In this document: piece after piece, positions 1 to 6,859 of the stretch
How positions within the stretch are numbered: position 1 is the stretch's first letter
Layout of the letters: every line of letters starts with the position of its first letter
DNA from: Pseudomonadota bacterium
Lineage (GTDB): Bacteria > Pseudomonadota > Gammaproteobacteria > Enterobacterales > Succinivibrionaceae
Assembly: GCA_023460615.1 (NCBI GenBank)
Contig: JAEWPL010000259.1
Coordinates: forward strand, 1 to 11,538
Length of the DNA stretch: 11,538 nt
Direction: 5' to 3'
Program-made: the position numbers and the translations under genes
The notes under the pieces: generated by a model
What the model was told of the DNA's origin: nothing
Databases searched by the model: none
The model's input: the letters and a program-made list of their open reading frames with translations, nothing else

Positions 1-214
1 AGATGTAATCGGTGATACTAAAGTAATGGGTAAAACCCAAGGGGCGGACATCAGTCTTGATAAGAGTACTTATCCTGCCTTAATGGGAATTGAAAAAGCA
101 CAACAATACGCAAAGGATTGTGCTAATCAAGCGATTGAAGTAGTATCTAAGTTAAATGCAGATACTAGCCTTTTAGAGCAATTTGCCTTATTTACTGTTA
201 CTAGAGATCATTAG
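1..214 (+). CDS. ispA: Farnesyl diphosphate synthase (geranyltranstransferase), C-terminal end only
   Basis: This is the last 70 residues of a polyprenyl synthase; the 5' part lies outside the window. The reading frame begins at base 2 with DVIGDT and continues through GKTQGAD and KSTYPALMG. These match the segment of IspA that directly follows the second Asp-rich motif, so the window opens just after that motif. The ending FTVTRDH lines up with the usual IspA C-terminus. The enzyme condenses IPP with DMAPP and then GPP to give farnesyl diphosphate in the cytoplasm, a precursor for quinone side chains and undecaprenyl phosphate. The stop codon lies 4 bases before the likely dxs start, so the two genes are probably translationally coupled, as in the enteric xseB-ispA-dxs arrangement. 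The internal ATG at 26 is not a real start. Confidence 0.93.
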   Translation, partial: DVIGDTKVMGKTQGADISLDKSTYPALMGIEKAQQYAKDCANQAIEVVSKLNADTSLLEQFALFTVTRDH

Positions 215-218
215 GATT

Positions 219-2081
219 GTGAGTAAAGTTTTAACCCCATTATTAGATACTATTAAAAGCACAGACGATTTAAGGCATTTACCTGTAAGTGAGCTTGATG
301 ATCTGTGTGCTGAGATCCGCTCTTATCTTATTGATTCAGTAAGTAAAACTGCAGGTCACTTATCCTCAGGCTTAGCTGTAGTAGAGCTTACTACTGCATT
401 GCACTATGTCTTTGATACTCCAAATGACAAAATTATTTGGGATGTAGGACATCAGTCTTATCCTCATAAGATTTTAACAGGTCATAAAGATGAGCTTAAA
501 ACCATTCGTCAAAAGGATGGTTTGCATGCTTTTATTTGGAGAAATGAAACTCCTTATGATCTCTTATCTACAGGTCATGCTTCAACCTCTATTGGTTCTG
601 CTTTGGGCTTGGCTGTAGCTCAAAAACAGTTAGCTACCCATAACAAAGTGGTGGCTGTAATTGGTGATGGTGCTATGTCTGGTGGTTGCGCTTATGAAGG
701 TATTAACTTAGCAGGTTCAACTAAAGATGTAGATTTAATCGTTATCTTAAATGATAACGAAATGAGTATTTCTAAAAATGTAGGCTCTTTATCTCAATAT
801 TTAGCTAGCATTATCACAAGTCCTTATTATGTAAAGTTTATTGAAGGTGGTAAAAAAGTTTTAGAGAACCTACCTTCCTTAAAACAATTAGCTGAAAAAG
901 CTCAAGAGCACGTAAAAGGCATGATTATGCCTGGTACTTTCTTTGAGGAGTTAGGCTTTAATTACATTGGACCAATTGATGGTCACGATATTGGAAATTT
1001 AGTCTCTATCTTACAAAATGTTAAAAAGATAGGTGGCTTGCAATTAGTACATGTCGTAACTAAAAAGGGTAAAGGCTATAAACTAGCCGAGCTTGATCCT
1101 ACTTTATATCATGGAGTTCCAACCTTTGATCCTCAGGTTGGTATTCAAGCTAAAGCTCCAAGTCAGAGTATTTCCTACTCAGACGGCTTTGGTAAATGGC
1201 TTTGCGCACAAGCACAGGCTGATAAGACACTTATTGGCATCACTCCTGCTATGACCACAGGCTCTGGTATGAGTGAGTTTGCTGATAAATTCAAAGACAG
1301 ATTCTATGATGTTGGTATTGCTGAGCAAAACGCATTGGTGTTTGCTTCAGGCTTAGCCGCAGGTGGTATGCACCCTGTAGTATCTATCTATTCTACTTTC
1401 TTACAAAGAGCCTATGATGGTCTTATCCATGATATGGCTATTCAGAATTTGCCAATTGTAGTTTGTATTGATAGAGCTGGCATTGTAGGTCCTGATGGCC
1501 CAACCCATCAAGGTATCTTTGATATTGCTTTTACAAGATGTATTCCAAATCTAATCATCATGACTCCATCAGATTTAAAAGAGCAGTATTTAATGCTAAA
1601 TACTGCATATAAATCTAATAAGCCTGCTCTAGTAAGATATGAGCGCGGTAGTGATGATACAGATATCAGTACTTTGACACTTGAGGATACAATTGAGATT
1701 GGTAAAGCTAAAGTTTTAAATGAAGGTTGTGATATCGCAATCTTAGCTTTTGGCTCTATTGCTAAAAAACTTCTTCAAACTTGTGTAAAGCAACAAGTAA
1801 CCTTAGTGGATATGCGCTTTGTAAAACCTCTAGACAGAGAACTTATAAGAAAGGTTGCTAAAACTCATAAAGTTCTAATTACCGTCGAAGAAGGCGTAAT
1901 TGAAGGTGGTATAGGTCAGGAAGTTTGTCTTGAGGCTATAGTACATAATCAAAATATTAAGACTAAGTGCTTAGGCATTAAAGATCAATTTATTATGGAA
2001 GGTACTCGAGAGCAATTGCTACAAGAGCAGGGCTTAGATGTTGAGAGTATTGAAAAGATTATTTTAGAGCATAAGGAATAA
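219..2081 (+). CDS. dxs: 1-deoxy-D-xylulose-5-phosphate synthase
   Basis: DXS is a thiamine-diphosphate enzyme that condenses pyruvate with glyceraldehyde 3-phosphate in the first step of the MEP isoprenoid pathway. I chose the GTG at 219, giving 620 residues, the same length as the E. coli enzyme, with the start VSKVLTPLLDTI aligning to the family N-terminus. The ATG at 183 would add 12 unusual residues and overlap ispA by 32 bases. Visible landmarks include DVGHQSYPHK, the ThDP/Mg motif GDGAMSGG (D150) through NDNEMS (N180), FEELGFNYIGPIDGH, YHGVPTFDP, the catalytic Glu E369, STFLQRAYD, PTHQG (H430), RYERG and VDMRFVKPLD. N371 replaces the usual His in the AEQH motif (see findings). The Shine-Dalgarno is poor: AGGA is only 2 bases from the GTG. 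Translation therefore probably depends on coupling to ispA. Confidence 0.96.
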   Translation: MSKVLTPLLDTIKSTDDLRHLPVSELDDLCAEIRSYLIDSVSKTAGHLSSGLAVVELTTALHYVFDTPNDKIIWDVGHQSYPHKILTGHKDELKTIRQKDGLHAFIWRNETPYDLLSTGHASTSIGSALGLAVAQKQLATHNKVVAVIGDGAMSGGCAYEGINLAGSTKDVDLIVILNDNEMSISKNVGSLSQYLASIITSPYYVKFIEGGKKVLENLPSLKQLAEKAQEHVKGMIMPGTFFEELGFNYIGPIDGHDIGNLVSILQNVKKIGGLQLVHVVTKKGKGYKLAELDPTLYHGVPTFDPQVGIQAKAPSQSISYSDGFGKWLCAQAQADKTLIGITPAMTTGSGMSEFADKFKDRFYDVGIAEQNALVFASGLAAGGMHPVVSIYSTFLQRAYDGLIHDMAIQNLPIVVCIDRAGIVGPDGPTHQGIFDIAFTRCIPNLIIMTPSDLKEQYLMLNTAYKSNKPALVRYERGSDDTDISTLTLEDTIEIGKAKVLNEGCDIAILAFGSIAKKLLQTCVKQQVTLVDMRFVKPLDRELIRKVAKTHKVLITVEEGVIEGGIGQEVCLEAIVHNQNIKTKCLGIKDQFIMEGTREQLLQEQGLDVESIEKIILEHKE

Positions 2082-2084
2082 AAG

Positions 2085-2573
2085 ATGCCATCATTTGATA
2101 TTGTTTCAAAACTTAAAAAAGACGAAGTTCAAAATGCTGTGGATAATGCTAATCGTGAGTTACAAACTCGCTATGATTTCCGTGGTGTTGAAGCTTCTTA
2201 TAGCTTTGATAAAACAAAGTGTGAGGTTAAGCTTGAAGCCTCTGAGGACTTCCAAATTCAACAGATGGATGACATCTTAAGACAAAAACTAATCAAGAGA
2301 AACATTGAAGCTACTAGTGCAAGCTTTGGTGAGACTACAAGATCTGGTAAGAAGTCTATTCAAACTGTTACCTTTAAAGATGGTATTGATAAAGATTTAG
2401 CTAAAAAGATCATTAAAATCATTAAAGATGCTAAGTTAAAAGTTGATGCAAAAATCAATGAAGACACTGTAAGAGTAACAGGTAAGAAAAAAGACGATTT
2501 ACAAGCTACTATCGCTCTAGTGCGCTCAAGCAAGATTGAGCAACCACTTCAATACGAGAACTTTAGAGACTAG
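2085..2573 (+). CDS. yajQ: YajQ family cyclic-di-GMP/nucleotide-binding protein
   Basis: The 162-residue product matches the YajQ (UPF0234/DUF520) family from end to end. It starts MPSFDIVSK, contains RYDFRG near residue 29, and ends with the family signature pattern LQYENFRD. E. coli YajQ is about the same length. The fold is two ferredoxin-like domains. Family members bind nucleotides or RNA, and some have been reported as cyclic-di-GMP effectors; the role here cannot be read from sequence. The protein is soluble, lysine-rich and cytoplasmic. The start is well supported by AAGGA at 2073-2077, seven bases upstream and inside the end of dxs. The gap to dxs is 3 bases, so it belongs to the same transcript. 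In E. coli yajQ also lies a few genes from ispA-dxs, so the association may be ancestral. Confidence 0.95.
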   Translation: MPSFDIVSKLKKDEVQNAVDNANRELQTRYDFRGVEASYSFDKTKCEVKLEASEDFQIQQMDDILRQKLIKRNIEATSASFGETTRSGKKSIQTVTFKDGIDKDLAKKIIKIIKDAKLKVDAKINEDTVRVTGKKKDDLQATIALVRSSKIEQPLQYENFRD

Positions 2574-2584
2574 TATTAGTAAAA

Positions 2585-3877
2585 GTGGAAAATATTGAGC
2601 AAAGTAAGGTAAAAAAGACTAAAAACCTGTTACGGGAGGTTTTTAGTATCAAAATGGGTATTTGCCTTGTATTAGGTTTTGCCTCAGGCATGCCCTTATT
2701 TGTAATTCTAACTTTGCTTGGTGCTTTTTTAAGAGATCTTGGGGTTAATTTAAAAGAGATTGGTCTTTTCTCCTTGTGCATGTTTCCTTACACTTGGAAA
2801 TTTGTCTGGGCTCCATTAGTTGATAGATATAATCTCTTTAAATTAGGCCGCAGAAGAAGCTGGCTTTTACTCTCACAACTGTTAGTTTTTTCATCAATCT
2901 TAATCTTAGGTGCTTTTAATCCATTAAAGTACCTTTATATCATTGCTATAGTCTGTTTGATCCTCTCCTTTGCCTCAGCCACTCAAGATATCGTAATCGA
3001 TGCTTACAGACGTGAGATATTAGAGGACAATGAGCTAGGTCTTGGTAATTCTTTGTTTATCTCATCATATAGAGTTGCAGGTTTAGTTCCTGGTGGTATA
3101 TCTTTAATCTTAGCTGATTTCATGGGATGGACAGAGGTATTTATTGTAACCTCAATCTTTATGCTCCCATGTTTGTTAGTTACCATCTTTTTAAAAGAGC
3201 CTAAAGTTTGTAATACTCCAAGAACTTTAAGAGCTGCTATAGCAGAGCCTTTTTTAGAATTCGTTCAAAGAAAAGGCTTAAAGCACTTATTGTTAATTGT
3301 AGCTTTTGTGTTTTTCTATAAACTAGGCGACTCGATGGCTACAGCCTTAGCTACCCCTTTTTATATTGATTTGGGCTATTCTTTAAAGACTATTGGCATT
3401 GTCGCTAAAAATGCTGGGCTTTGGTCGATGATCATAGGTGGTATTTTAGGTGGCATGATCATGCTAAAAACGGGCATAAATAAAGCCCTGTGGATCTTTG
3501 GTTTTGGTCAGCTTATCACCATCTTAGGTTTTGTACTTTTAGCTTATGTAAAAAATACTACAGGACAAACACCAAGCATTATTCTTTTTGTATTGGTGAT
3601 TGTAGCGGAGTTTTTAGGCGCAGGCTTAGGTACAGCAGCCTTCGTATCATTTATTGCCTCAAATACTAATAAAGCCTACACTGCCACTCAATTTGCGCTT
3701 CTAACCTCCTTATCCGCTGTGCCAAGAACTTTTTGTAATGCAACTACAGGATTTATCGTAGAGTCATTAGGCTGGCAAAACTTTTTTGTGTTCTGCACTA
3801 TCCTTGCTGTCCCAGGTATGTTACTTTTGCTAAAAGTTGCTCCATTTAGAGAAATCAAAGAAGCAAAGAACATATAA
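2585..3877 (+). CDS. ampG: AmpG-like MFS permease (muropeptide importer)
   Basis: This 430-residue membrane protein of the major facilitator superfamily resembles AmpG. In enteric bacteria AmpG imports GlcNAc-anhydroMurNAc peptides across the inner membrane for cell-wall recycling and signalling to beta-lactamase control. AmpG-like blocks seen here are LGFASGMPL, FVWAPLVDRY, GRRRSWLL, SATQDIVIDAYRRE, SYRVAGLVPGG, FYKLGDSMATAL, AATQFALLTSLSAVPR and a final hydrophobic stretch. About 12 membrane segments are visible. E. coli AmpG is longer (491) with extra C-terminal helices, so this is a short form. The start is GTG, 11 bases after yajQ, with no convincing Shine-Dalgarno. The ATG at 2654 is in frame, but LREVFSIKMGICLVLGF aligns with the AmpG N-terminus, so codons before it look genuinely coding. 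The substrate is inferred from family only. A perfect inverted repeat covers roughly codons 12-21. Confidence 0.85.
   Translation: MENIEQSKVKKTKNLLREVFSIKMGICLVLGFASGMPLFVILTLLGAFLRDLGVNLKEIGLFSLCMFPYTWKFVWAPLVDRYNLFKLGRRRSWLLLSQLLVFSSILILGAFNPLKYLYIIAIVCLILSFASATQDIVIDAYRREILEDNELGLGNSLFISSYRVAGLVPGGISLILADFMGWTEVFIVTSIFMLPCLLVTIFLKEPKVCNTPRTLRAAIAEPFLEFVQRKGLKHLLLIVAFVFFYKLGDSMATALATPFYIDLGYSLKTIGIVAKNAGLWSMIIGGILGGMIMLKTGINKALWIFGFGQLITILGFVLLAYVKNTTGQTPSIILFVLVIVAEFLGAGLGTAAFVSFIASNTNKAYTATQFALLTSLSAVPRTFCNATTGFIVESLGWQNFFVFCTILAVPGMLLLLKVAPFREIKEAKNI
2618..2647 (+). repeat. Perfect 11-bp inverted repeat inside the start of ampG
   Basis: ACTAAAAACCT (2618-2628) and its exact reverse complement AGGTTTTTAGT (2637-2647) flank an 8-base loop, GTTACGGG. 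The RNA would form a hairpin about 33 bases after the GTG start. The right arm contains a five-T run, giving a weak attenuator-like look. The loop and right arm together contain GGGAGG, a Shine-Dalgarno-like sequence that would be partly masked. It could act as a brake on expression of the permease relative to yajQ, but this is inference. Confidence 0.55.
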
Positions 3878-3952
3878 AATACATCTCAAATTAACAACTC
3901 TAAAAGAGCAGAGTAGTAGTCAACATCATCACCTTCACAAATCTACTTATCT

Positions 3953-3981
3953 TTAAGGTTAAATTTGGTGCGTTTTATAGT
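3953..3981 (+). promoter_or_regulatory. Possible upstream promoter for nqr
   Basis: TTAAGG (3953-3958) and TATAGT (3976-3981) are spaced by 17 bases. The -10 matches sigma-70 consensus at five of six positions; the -35 matches only about half. A transcript from here would begin near 3988 and carry a leader of about 260 bases that includes both large inverted repeats. This rests on consensus matching in AT-rich DNA, where chance matches are common. Confidence 0.3.
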
Positions 3982-4041
3982 GACTTGCCTGCACCTTTTG
4001 TAAACGTTTTAAAAAATTCTGGTTAAAAACATCTCTTTTGT

Positions 4042-4109
4042 AAGACTAAACTCTAACATTTTAGATTTTTAGCTAAAAACTTTTTAACATCGTTAGAAAA
4101 CTAAGTCTT
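4042..4109. repeat. Nested imperfect inverted repeat upstream of nqrA
   Basis: Three nested pairs share one centre: AAGACT (4042-4047) with AGTCTT (4104-4109), CTAAC (4053-4057) with GTTAG (4092-4096), and the palindrome TTTTTAGCTAAAAA (4066-4079) near the middle. Sequence between the pairs is partly complementary as well. The result is a 68-base imperfect hairpin or cruciform candidate ending 4 bases before the TG of an extended -10 element. It could be an operator, a transcript structure or simply AT-rich coincidence. The order of matching blocks in both arms argues against chance alone. Confidence 0.45.
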
Positions 4110-4113
4110 TTAA

Positions 4114-4122
4114 TGATAAAAT
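4114..4122 (+). promoter_or_regulatory. Extended -10 element, likely nqr promoter
   Basis: TGATAAAAT contains the TGn extension directly before TAAAAT, a five-of-six match to the sigma-70 -10 hexamer. Only a weak -35 is visible (TTAGAA at 4093-4098, 18-base spacer), which extended -10 promoters tolerate. Transcription would start near 4129 and give a leader of about 120 bases before the nqrA ATG. This is the best single promoter candidate for the operon. Confidence 0.42.
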
Positions 4123-4152
4123 TTAAGGTTGAACAAAACTTGCCATTAAGTT

Positions 4153-4196
4153 AATCGACTTTTGTGTCCTGATGCATAAAAGTTGATTGTCTTTTT
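4153..4196 (+). terminator. Leader hairpin with T-run upstream of nqrA (possible attenuator)
   Basis: Left arm 4153-4166 (AATCGACTTTTGTG) pairs over 14 positions with right arm 4175-4188 (CATAAAAGTTGATT), using two G-U pairs, around an 8-base loop. Five T residues follow at 4192-4196, three bases after the stem. This resembles an intrinsic terminator placed inside the leader, between the promoter candidate and nqrA. A smaller hairpin (AACTT 4137-4141 with AAGTT 4148-4152) sits directly before it. The stem is AT-rich, so termination would be weak or conditional. A role as the ampG terminator or as a stabilising 5' structure is also possible. Confidence 0.42.
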
Positions 4197-4249
4197 AGTA
4201 AGTAAGGTATTGGAGATTTCTCCTTAAATTTAATTTATTGGAACCGTCT

Positions 4250-5608
4250 ATGATTAACATCAAAAAAGGATTGGATCTGCCTATTGGCGGCAAGCCTGAA
4301 CAGATGGTGAGTGATAGCCCTGCAATTAAGCATGTAGCTTTAATTAGCTCTGATTATGCAGGTCTTCGTCCATCAATGTCTGTTGAAGCTGGTCAAAAAG
4401 TCAAGAAAGGTCAGGTTCTCTTTGAAGATAAGAAAAATCCTGGATCACGTTACACCGCTCCTGCTGCAGGTACTGTAGTAGCAATTAACCGTGGTGAGAG
4501 ACGTGCATTCCAGTCTTTGGTTATTGAAGTAGATCCTAACGGTGAAAGCGTTGAGTTTAAAAAGACTCCTGCTGATAAGTTGTTAGATCTTTCATCTAAA
4601 GAAGTAATTGATCAATTAGTAGAATCTGGTATGTGGACAGCTTTCCGTACTCGTCCATATGACAAAGTACCTGCTGTTGGCACATTACCTCATTCCATCT
4701 TTGTTACCGCAATCGATACAAATCCACTTGCTGCAGATCCAAAAGTAATCATTGATGCACAAGCTGAAGCTTTTGCAAATGGTCTTAAGGTGTTAAGCCG
4801 CATTGGCGATTTCAAAGTTTATGTATGTAAGGGCAACTATGAGTTACCAAAGGTAACAGCACCTAACGTACAAGAAGAAACCTTTACTGGTCACCACCCA
4901 GCAGGTCTTGCTGGTGTGCACATTCACGCTTTAGATCCAGTAGGTGAGAACAAGACTGTATGGCACATTGGCTATCAAGATGTTATCGCTTTAGGTCACC
5001 TATTTGTTGAAGGTGAGTTCTACAACAAGCGCGTAATTTCTCTTGCTGGCCCTATGGTTAAAAAGCCTCGTTTAATCGAGACTGTTCTAGGTGCATCTGT
5101 TGCTGAGATTGCACAAGGTCAAACTGAAAAGTCAGAAAATGGCGTACGTGTAATTTCTGGTACTGTACTATGGGGTAACACTGCAGTAGGTCCATTTGCT
5201 TACTTAGGTCGTTATCACTTAGGTGTTGCAGCCCTAGAAGAAGGAACTAAGAACGAATTCTTCTTAGTAAACTGGATGGGTTTAGGTACACACCGTCATT
5301 CAGCTACAAGAACTTGCCTAGCAAACTTCATTAAGCCTAAGACATACACCTTTAATACTGCATTAAATGGTGGTCCTCGTTCAATCATGCCAATTGGTTG
5401 TTACGATCAAGTTTTAGCTCCATATGATGTGGAAGGTACAATGCTAGTTCGTGCAATTGATATCAATGATACCGATCAAGCAAAACTACTTGGTATCTTA
5501 GAGTTGGCAGAAGAAGATTTAGCTTTAGCAACTTATGTATGCCCAGGCAAAAATGACTTCGGTCCTTTGATCCGCAGAAGCCTAACTAAGATCGAAGTGG
5601 AGGGTTAA
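4250..5608 (+). CDS. nqrA: Na+-translocating NADH:quinone reductase subunit A
   Basis: NqrA is the cytoplasmic subunit of the sodium-pumping NADH:quinone oxidoreductase and contributes to quinone binding. I chose the ATG at 4250, giving 452 residues, because MINIKKGLDLPI aligns with the N-terminus of Vibrio NqrA (446 residues). A TTG at 4238 would add four residues with no family match. GGAA at 4240-4243 serves as a weak ribosome-binding site. Family blocks in order are LFEDKKNPG, the barrel-sandwich segment TAPAAGTVVAINRGERRA, MWTAFRTRPYDKVPA, FVTAIDTNPLAADP, HPAGLAGVHIHALDPV, YQDVIALGHLF, SLAGPMVKKPRL, LGRYHLGVAALEEG and the ending EEDLALATYVCPGKNDFGPL. There are no membrane segments, as expected. 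It is the first gene of an intact six-gene operon, with nqrB starting three bases after its stop. Confidence 0.97.
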   Translation: MINIKKGLDLPIGGKPEQMVSDSPAIKHVALISSDYAGLRPSMSVEAGQKVKKGQVLFEDKKNPGSRYTAPAAGTVVAINRGERRAFQSLVIEVDPNGESVEFKKTPADKLLDLSSKEVIDQLVESGMWTAFRTRPYDKVPAVGTLPHSIFVTAIDTNPLAADPKVIIDAQAEAFANGLKVLSRIGDFKVYVCKGNYELPKVTAPNVQEETFTGHHPAGLAGVHIHALDPVGENKTVWHIGYQDVIALGHLFVEGEFYNKRVISLAGPMVKKPRLIETVLGASVAEIAQGQTEKSENGVRVISGTVLWGNTAVGPFAYLGRYHLGVAALEEGTKNEFFLVNWMGLGTHRHSATRTCLANFIKPKTYTFNTALNGGPRSIMPIGCYDQVLAPYDVEGTMLVRAIDINDTDQAKLLGILELAEEDLALATYVCPGKNDFGPLIRRSLTKIEVEG

Positions 5609-5611
5609 TAA

Positions 5612-6859
5612 GTGTTAGATTTTCTAAAGAAGTTCTCTCTACTATTTACAAAGGGTGGCCTATTGTCATGGTTCTATCCTTTATATGAGGGTACATTTAC
5701 ATTTTTATATAGCTCAGGCCGCGTAACTACCGGCAGAACTCATGTTCGTGATTTCTCTGATTTAAAGAGAATTATGATCATCGTTTGGGCAGCAGTATTT
5801 CCTGCAATGTTCTATGGTTGGTACAACATTGGACATCAAACCATTATGGCTATTGCTTCAATGCCAAATGCACAGGAAATTGCAGCTACTAGCTACAGCC
5901 TACTAAGTGGTGATTGGCACTATGCTTTAGCACAGCTTTTAGGCGCAAGCTTAGGTTCTGATGCTGGCATTTACTCCATGATGGTAATTGGTGCAGTTTA
6001 TTTCTTACCAATTTACGCTGTAGTATTTGCAGTAGGTGGTTTCTGGGAAGTTCTATTCTGTATCGTTCACCACAAAGAAATCAACGAAGGTTTCTTTGTT
6101 ACTTCTATCGTATTTGCACTAGTAGTACCTGCAACTATGCCACTATGGCAAGCTGCTTTAGGTATTTCCTTTGGTGTAGTAATCGGTAAGGAAGTATTCG
6201 GTGGTACTGGTAGAAACTTTGTAAACCCTGCATTGTGCGGTCGTGCATTCCTATTCTTTGCATACCCAGCTTCAATCTCTGGTACTAATTGTTGGGTTCC
6301 AGTAGATGGTTTCTCAGGTGCAACTCCACTTGCTCAATGGGCAGAAGGTGGTTTATCAGCACTTAAAGATACTGCTGGCAATACTATCAATTGGATGGAT
6401 GCATTTATGGGTAACATCCCAGGATCAATTGGTGAAGGTTCAACCCTAATGATCCTAGTTGGTGCTCTAATTATCCTAGCAACTGGCGTAGCTTCACTAC
6501 GTATTATGGTTGGTATCTTAATTGGTGCTTTCCTAACTGCAACCTTATTTAACTACATTGGCTCTGAGACTAATAACATGTTCTCAATGCCATTTGAGTG
6601 GCACGCTGTATTAGGTGGTTTTGCTTTTGGTGCTGTATTTATGGCAACCGATCCTGTATCAAGTTCATTTACTTCAAAAGGCAAGTGGGCATTTGGTATC
6701 TTAATCGGTGTAATGGTAATTCTAATCCGTACCGTAAACCCAGCTTACCCAGAAGGTATGATGCTTGCAATTCTATTTGCTAACTGCTTTGCACCATTAT
6801 TCGATTACCTAGCAACCAAGCGTAATATTAAGAGGAGACTAGCCCGTGTCCAAGCTTAA
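5612..6859 (+). CDS. nqrB: Na+-translocating NADH:quinone reductase subunit B
   Basis: NqrB is a large inner-membrane subunit that carries riboflavin and a covalently bound FMN and is thought to form part of the sodium path. The 415-residue product matches Vibrio NqrB throughout: THVRDFSDLKRIMI, FPAMFYGWYN, GGFWEVLFC, NEGFFVTSIVFAL, EVFGGTGRNFVNPAL and MATDPVSSSFTSKGKWAFG. The covalent FMN site is present as SGAT with the acceptor T238 (T236 in V. cholerae). About ten membrane segments are visible. The start is GTG, preceded by the strong ribosome-binding site GGAGGG at 5599-5604 inside the end of nqrA. The 3' end overlaps nqrC by 14 bases, and the last residues, NIKRRLARVQA, keep the conserved basic tail. 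Confidence 0.98.
   Translation: MLDFLKKFSLLFTKGGLLSWFYPLYEGTFTFLYSSGRVTTGRTHVRDFSDLKRIMIIVWAAVFPAMFYGWYNIGHQTIMAIASMPNAQEIAATSYSLLSGDWHYALAQLLGASLGSDAGIYSMMVIGAVYFLPIYAVVFAVGGFWEVLFCIVHHKEINEGFFVTSIVFALVVPATMPLWQAALGISFGVVIGKEVFGGTGRNFVNPALCGRAFLFFAYPASISGTNCWVPVDGFSGATPLAQWAEGGLSALKDTAGNTINWMDAFMGNIPGSIGEGSTLMILVGALIILATGVASLRIMVGILIGAFLTATLFNYIGSETNNMFSMPFEWHAVLGGFAFGAVFMATDPVSSSFTSKGKWAFGILIGVMVILIRTVNPAYPEGMMLAILFANCFAPLFDYLATKRNIKRRLARVQA

Larger units (their letters stand above)
3878..4249. other. Long AT-rich intergenic region between ampG and nqrA
   Basis: I find no plausible gene in these 372 bases on either strand; stop codons are frequent and no ribosome-binding site plus coding pattern appears. 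There is no strong terminator directly after ampG: the best candidate, ACTCT with AGAGT around 3898-3916, has only five base pairs. The second half carries stacked inverted repeats and promoter-like elements, described separately. The region is therefore best read as the nqr promoter and 5' leader, and read-through from ampG is possible. Confidence 0.7.

Noticed and set aside
183..218. Upstream ATG start for dxs at 183
   Set aside because: It would overlap ispA by 32 bases and add 12 residues (MPYLLLLEIIRI) that match no DXS N-terminus. The GTG at 219 gives the family's usual length of 620.
2095..2280. Second open frame inside yajQ
   Set aside because: It is fully contained in yajQ in another frame, and the yajQ protein matches its family from end to end.
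2563..2781. Minus-strand open frame of 72 codons over the start of ampG
   Set aside because: It lies opposite a well-supported gene, has no family resemblance or ribosome-binding site, and is explained by the codon pattern of the gene on the other strand.
3878..3920. Terminator directly after ampG
   Set aside because: Only a five-base-pair stem (ACTCT/AGAGT) without a following T-run is visible, too weak to call.
4238..4249. TTG start for nqrA at 4238
   Set aside because: It adds four residues not found in NqrA, while the ATG at 4250 matches the family N-terminus exactly.
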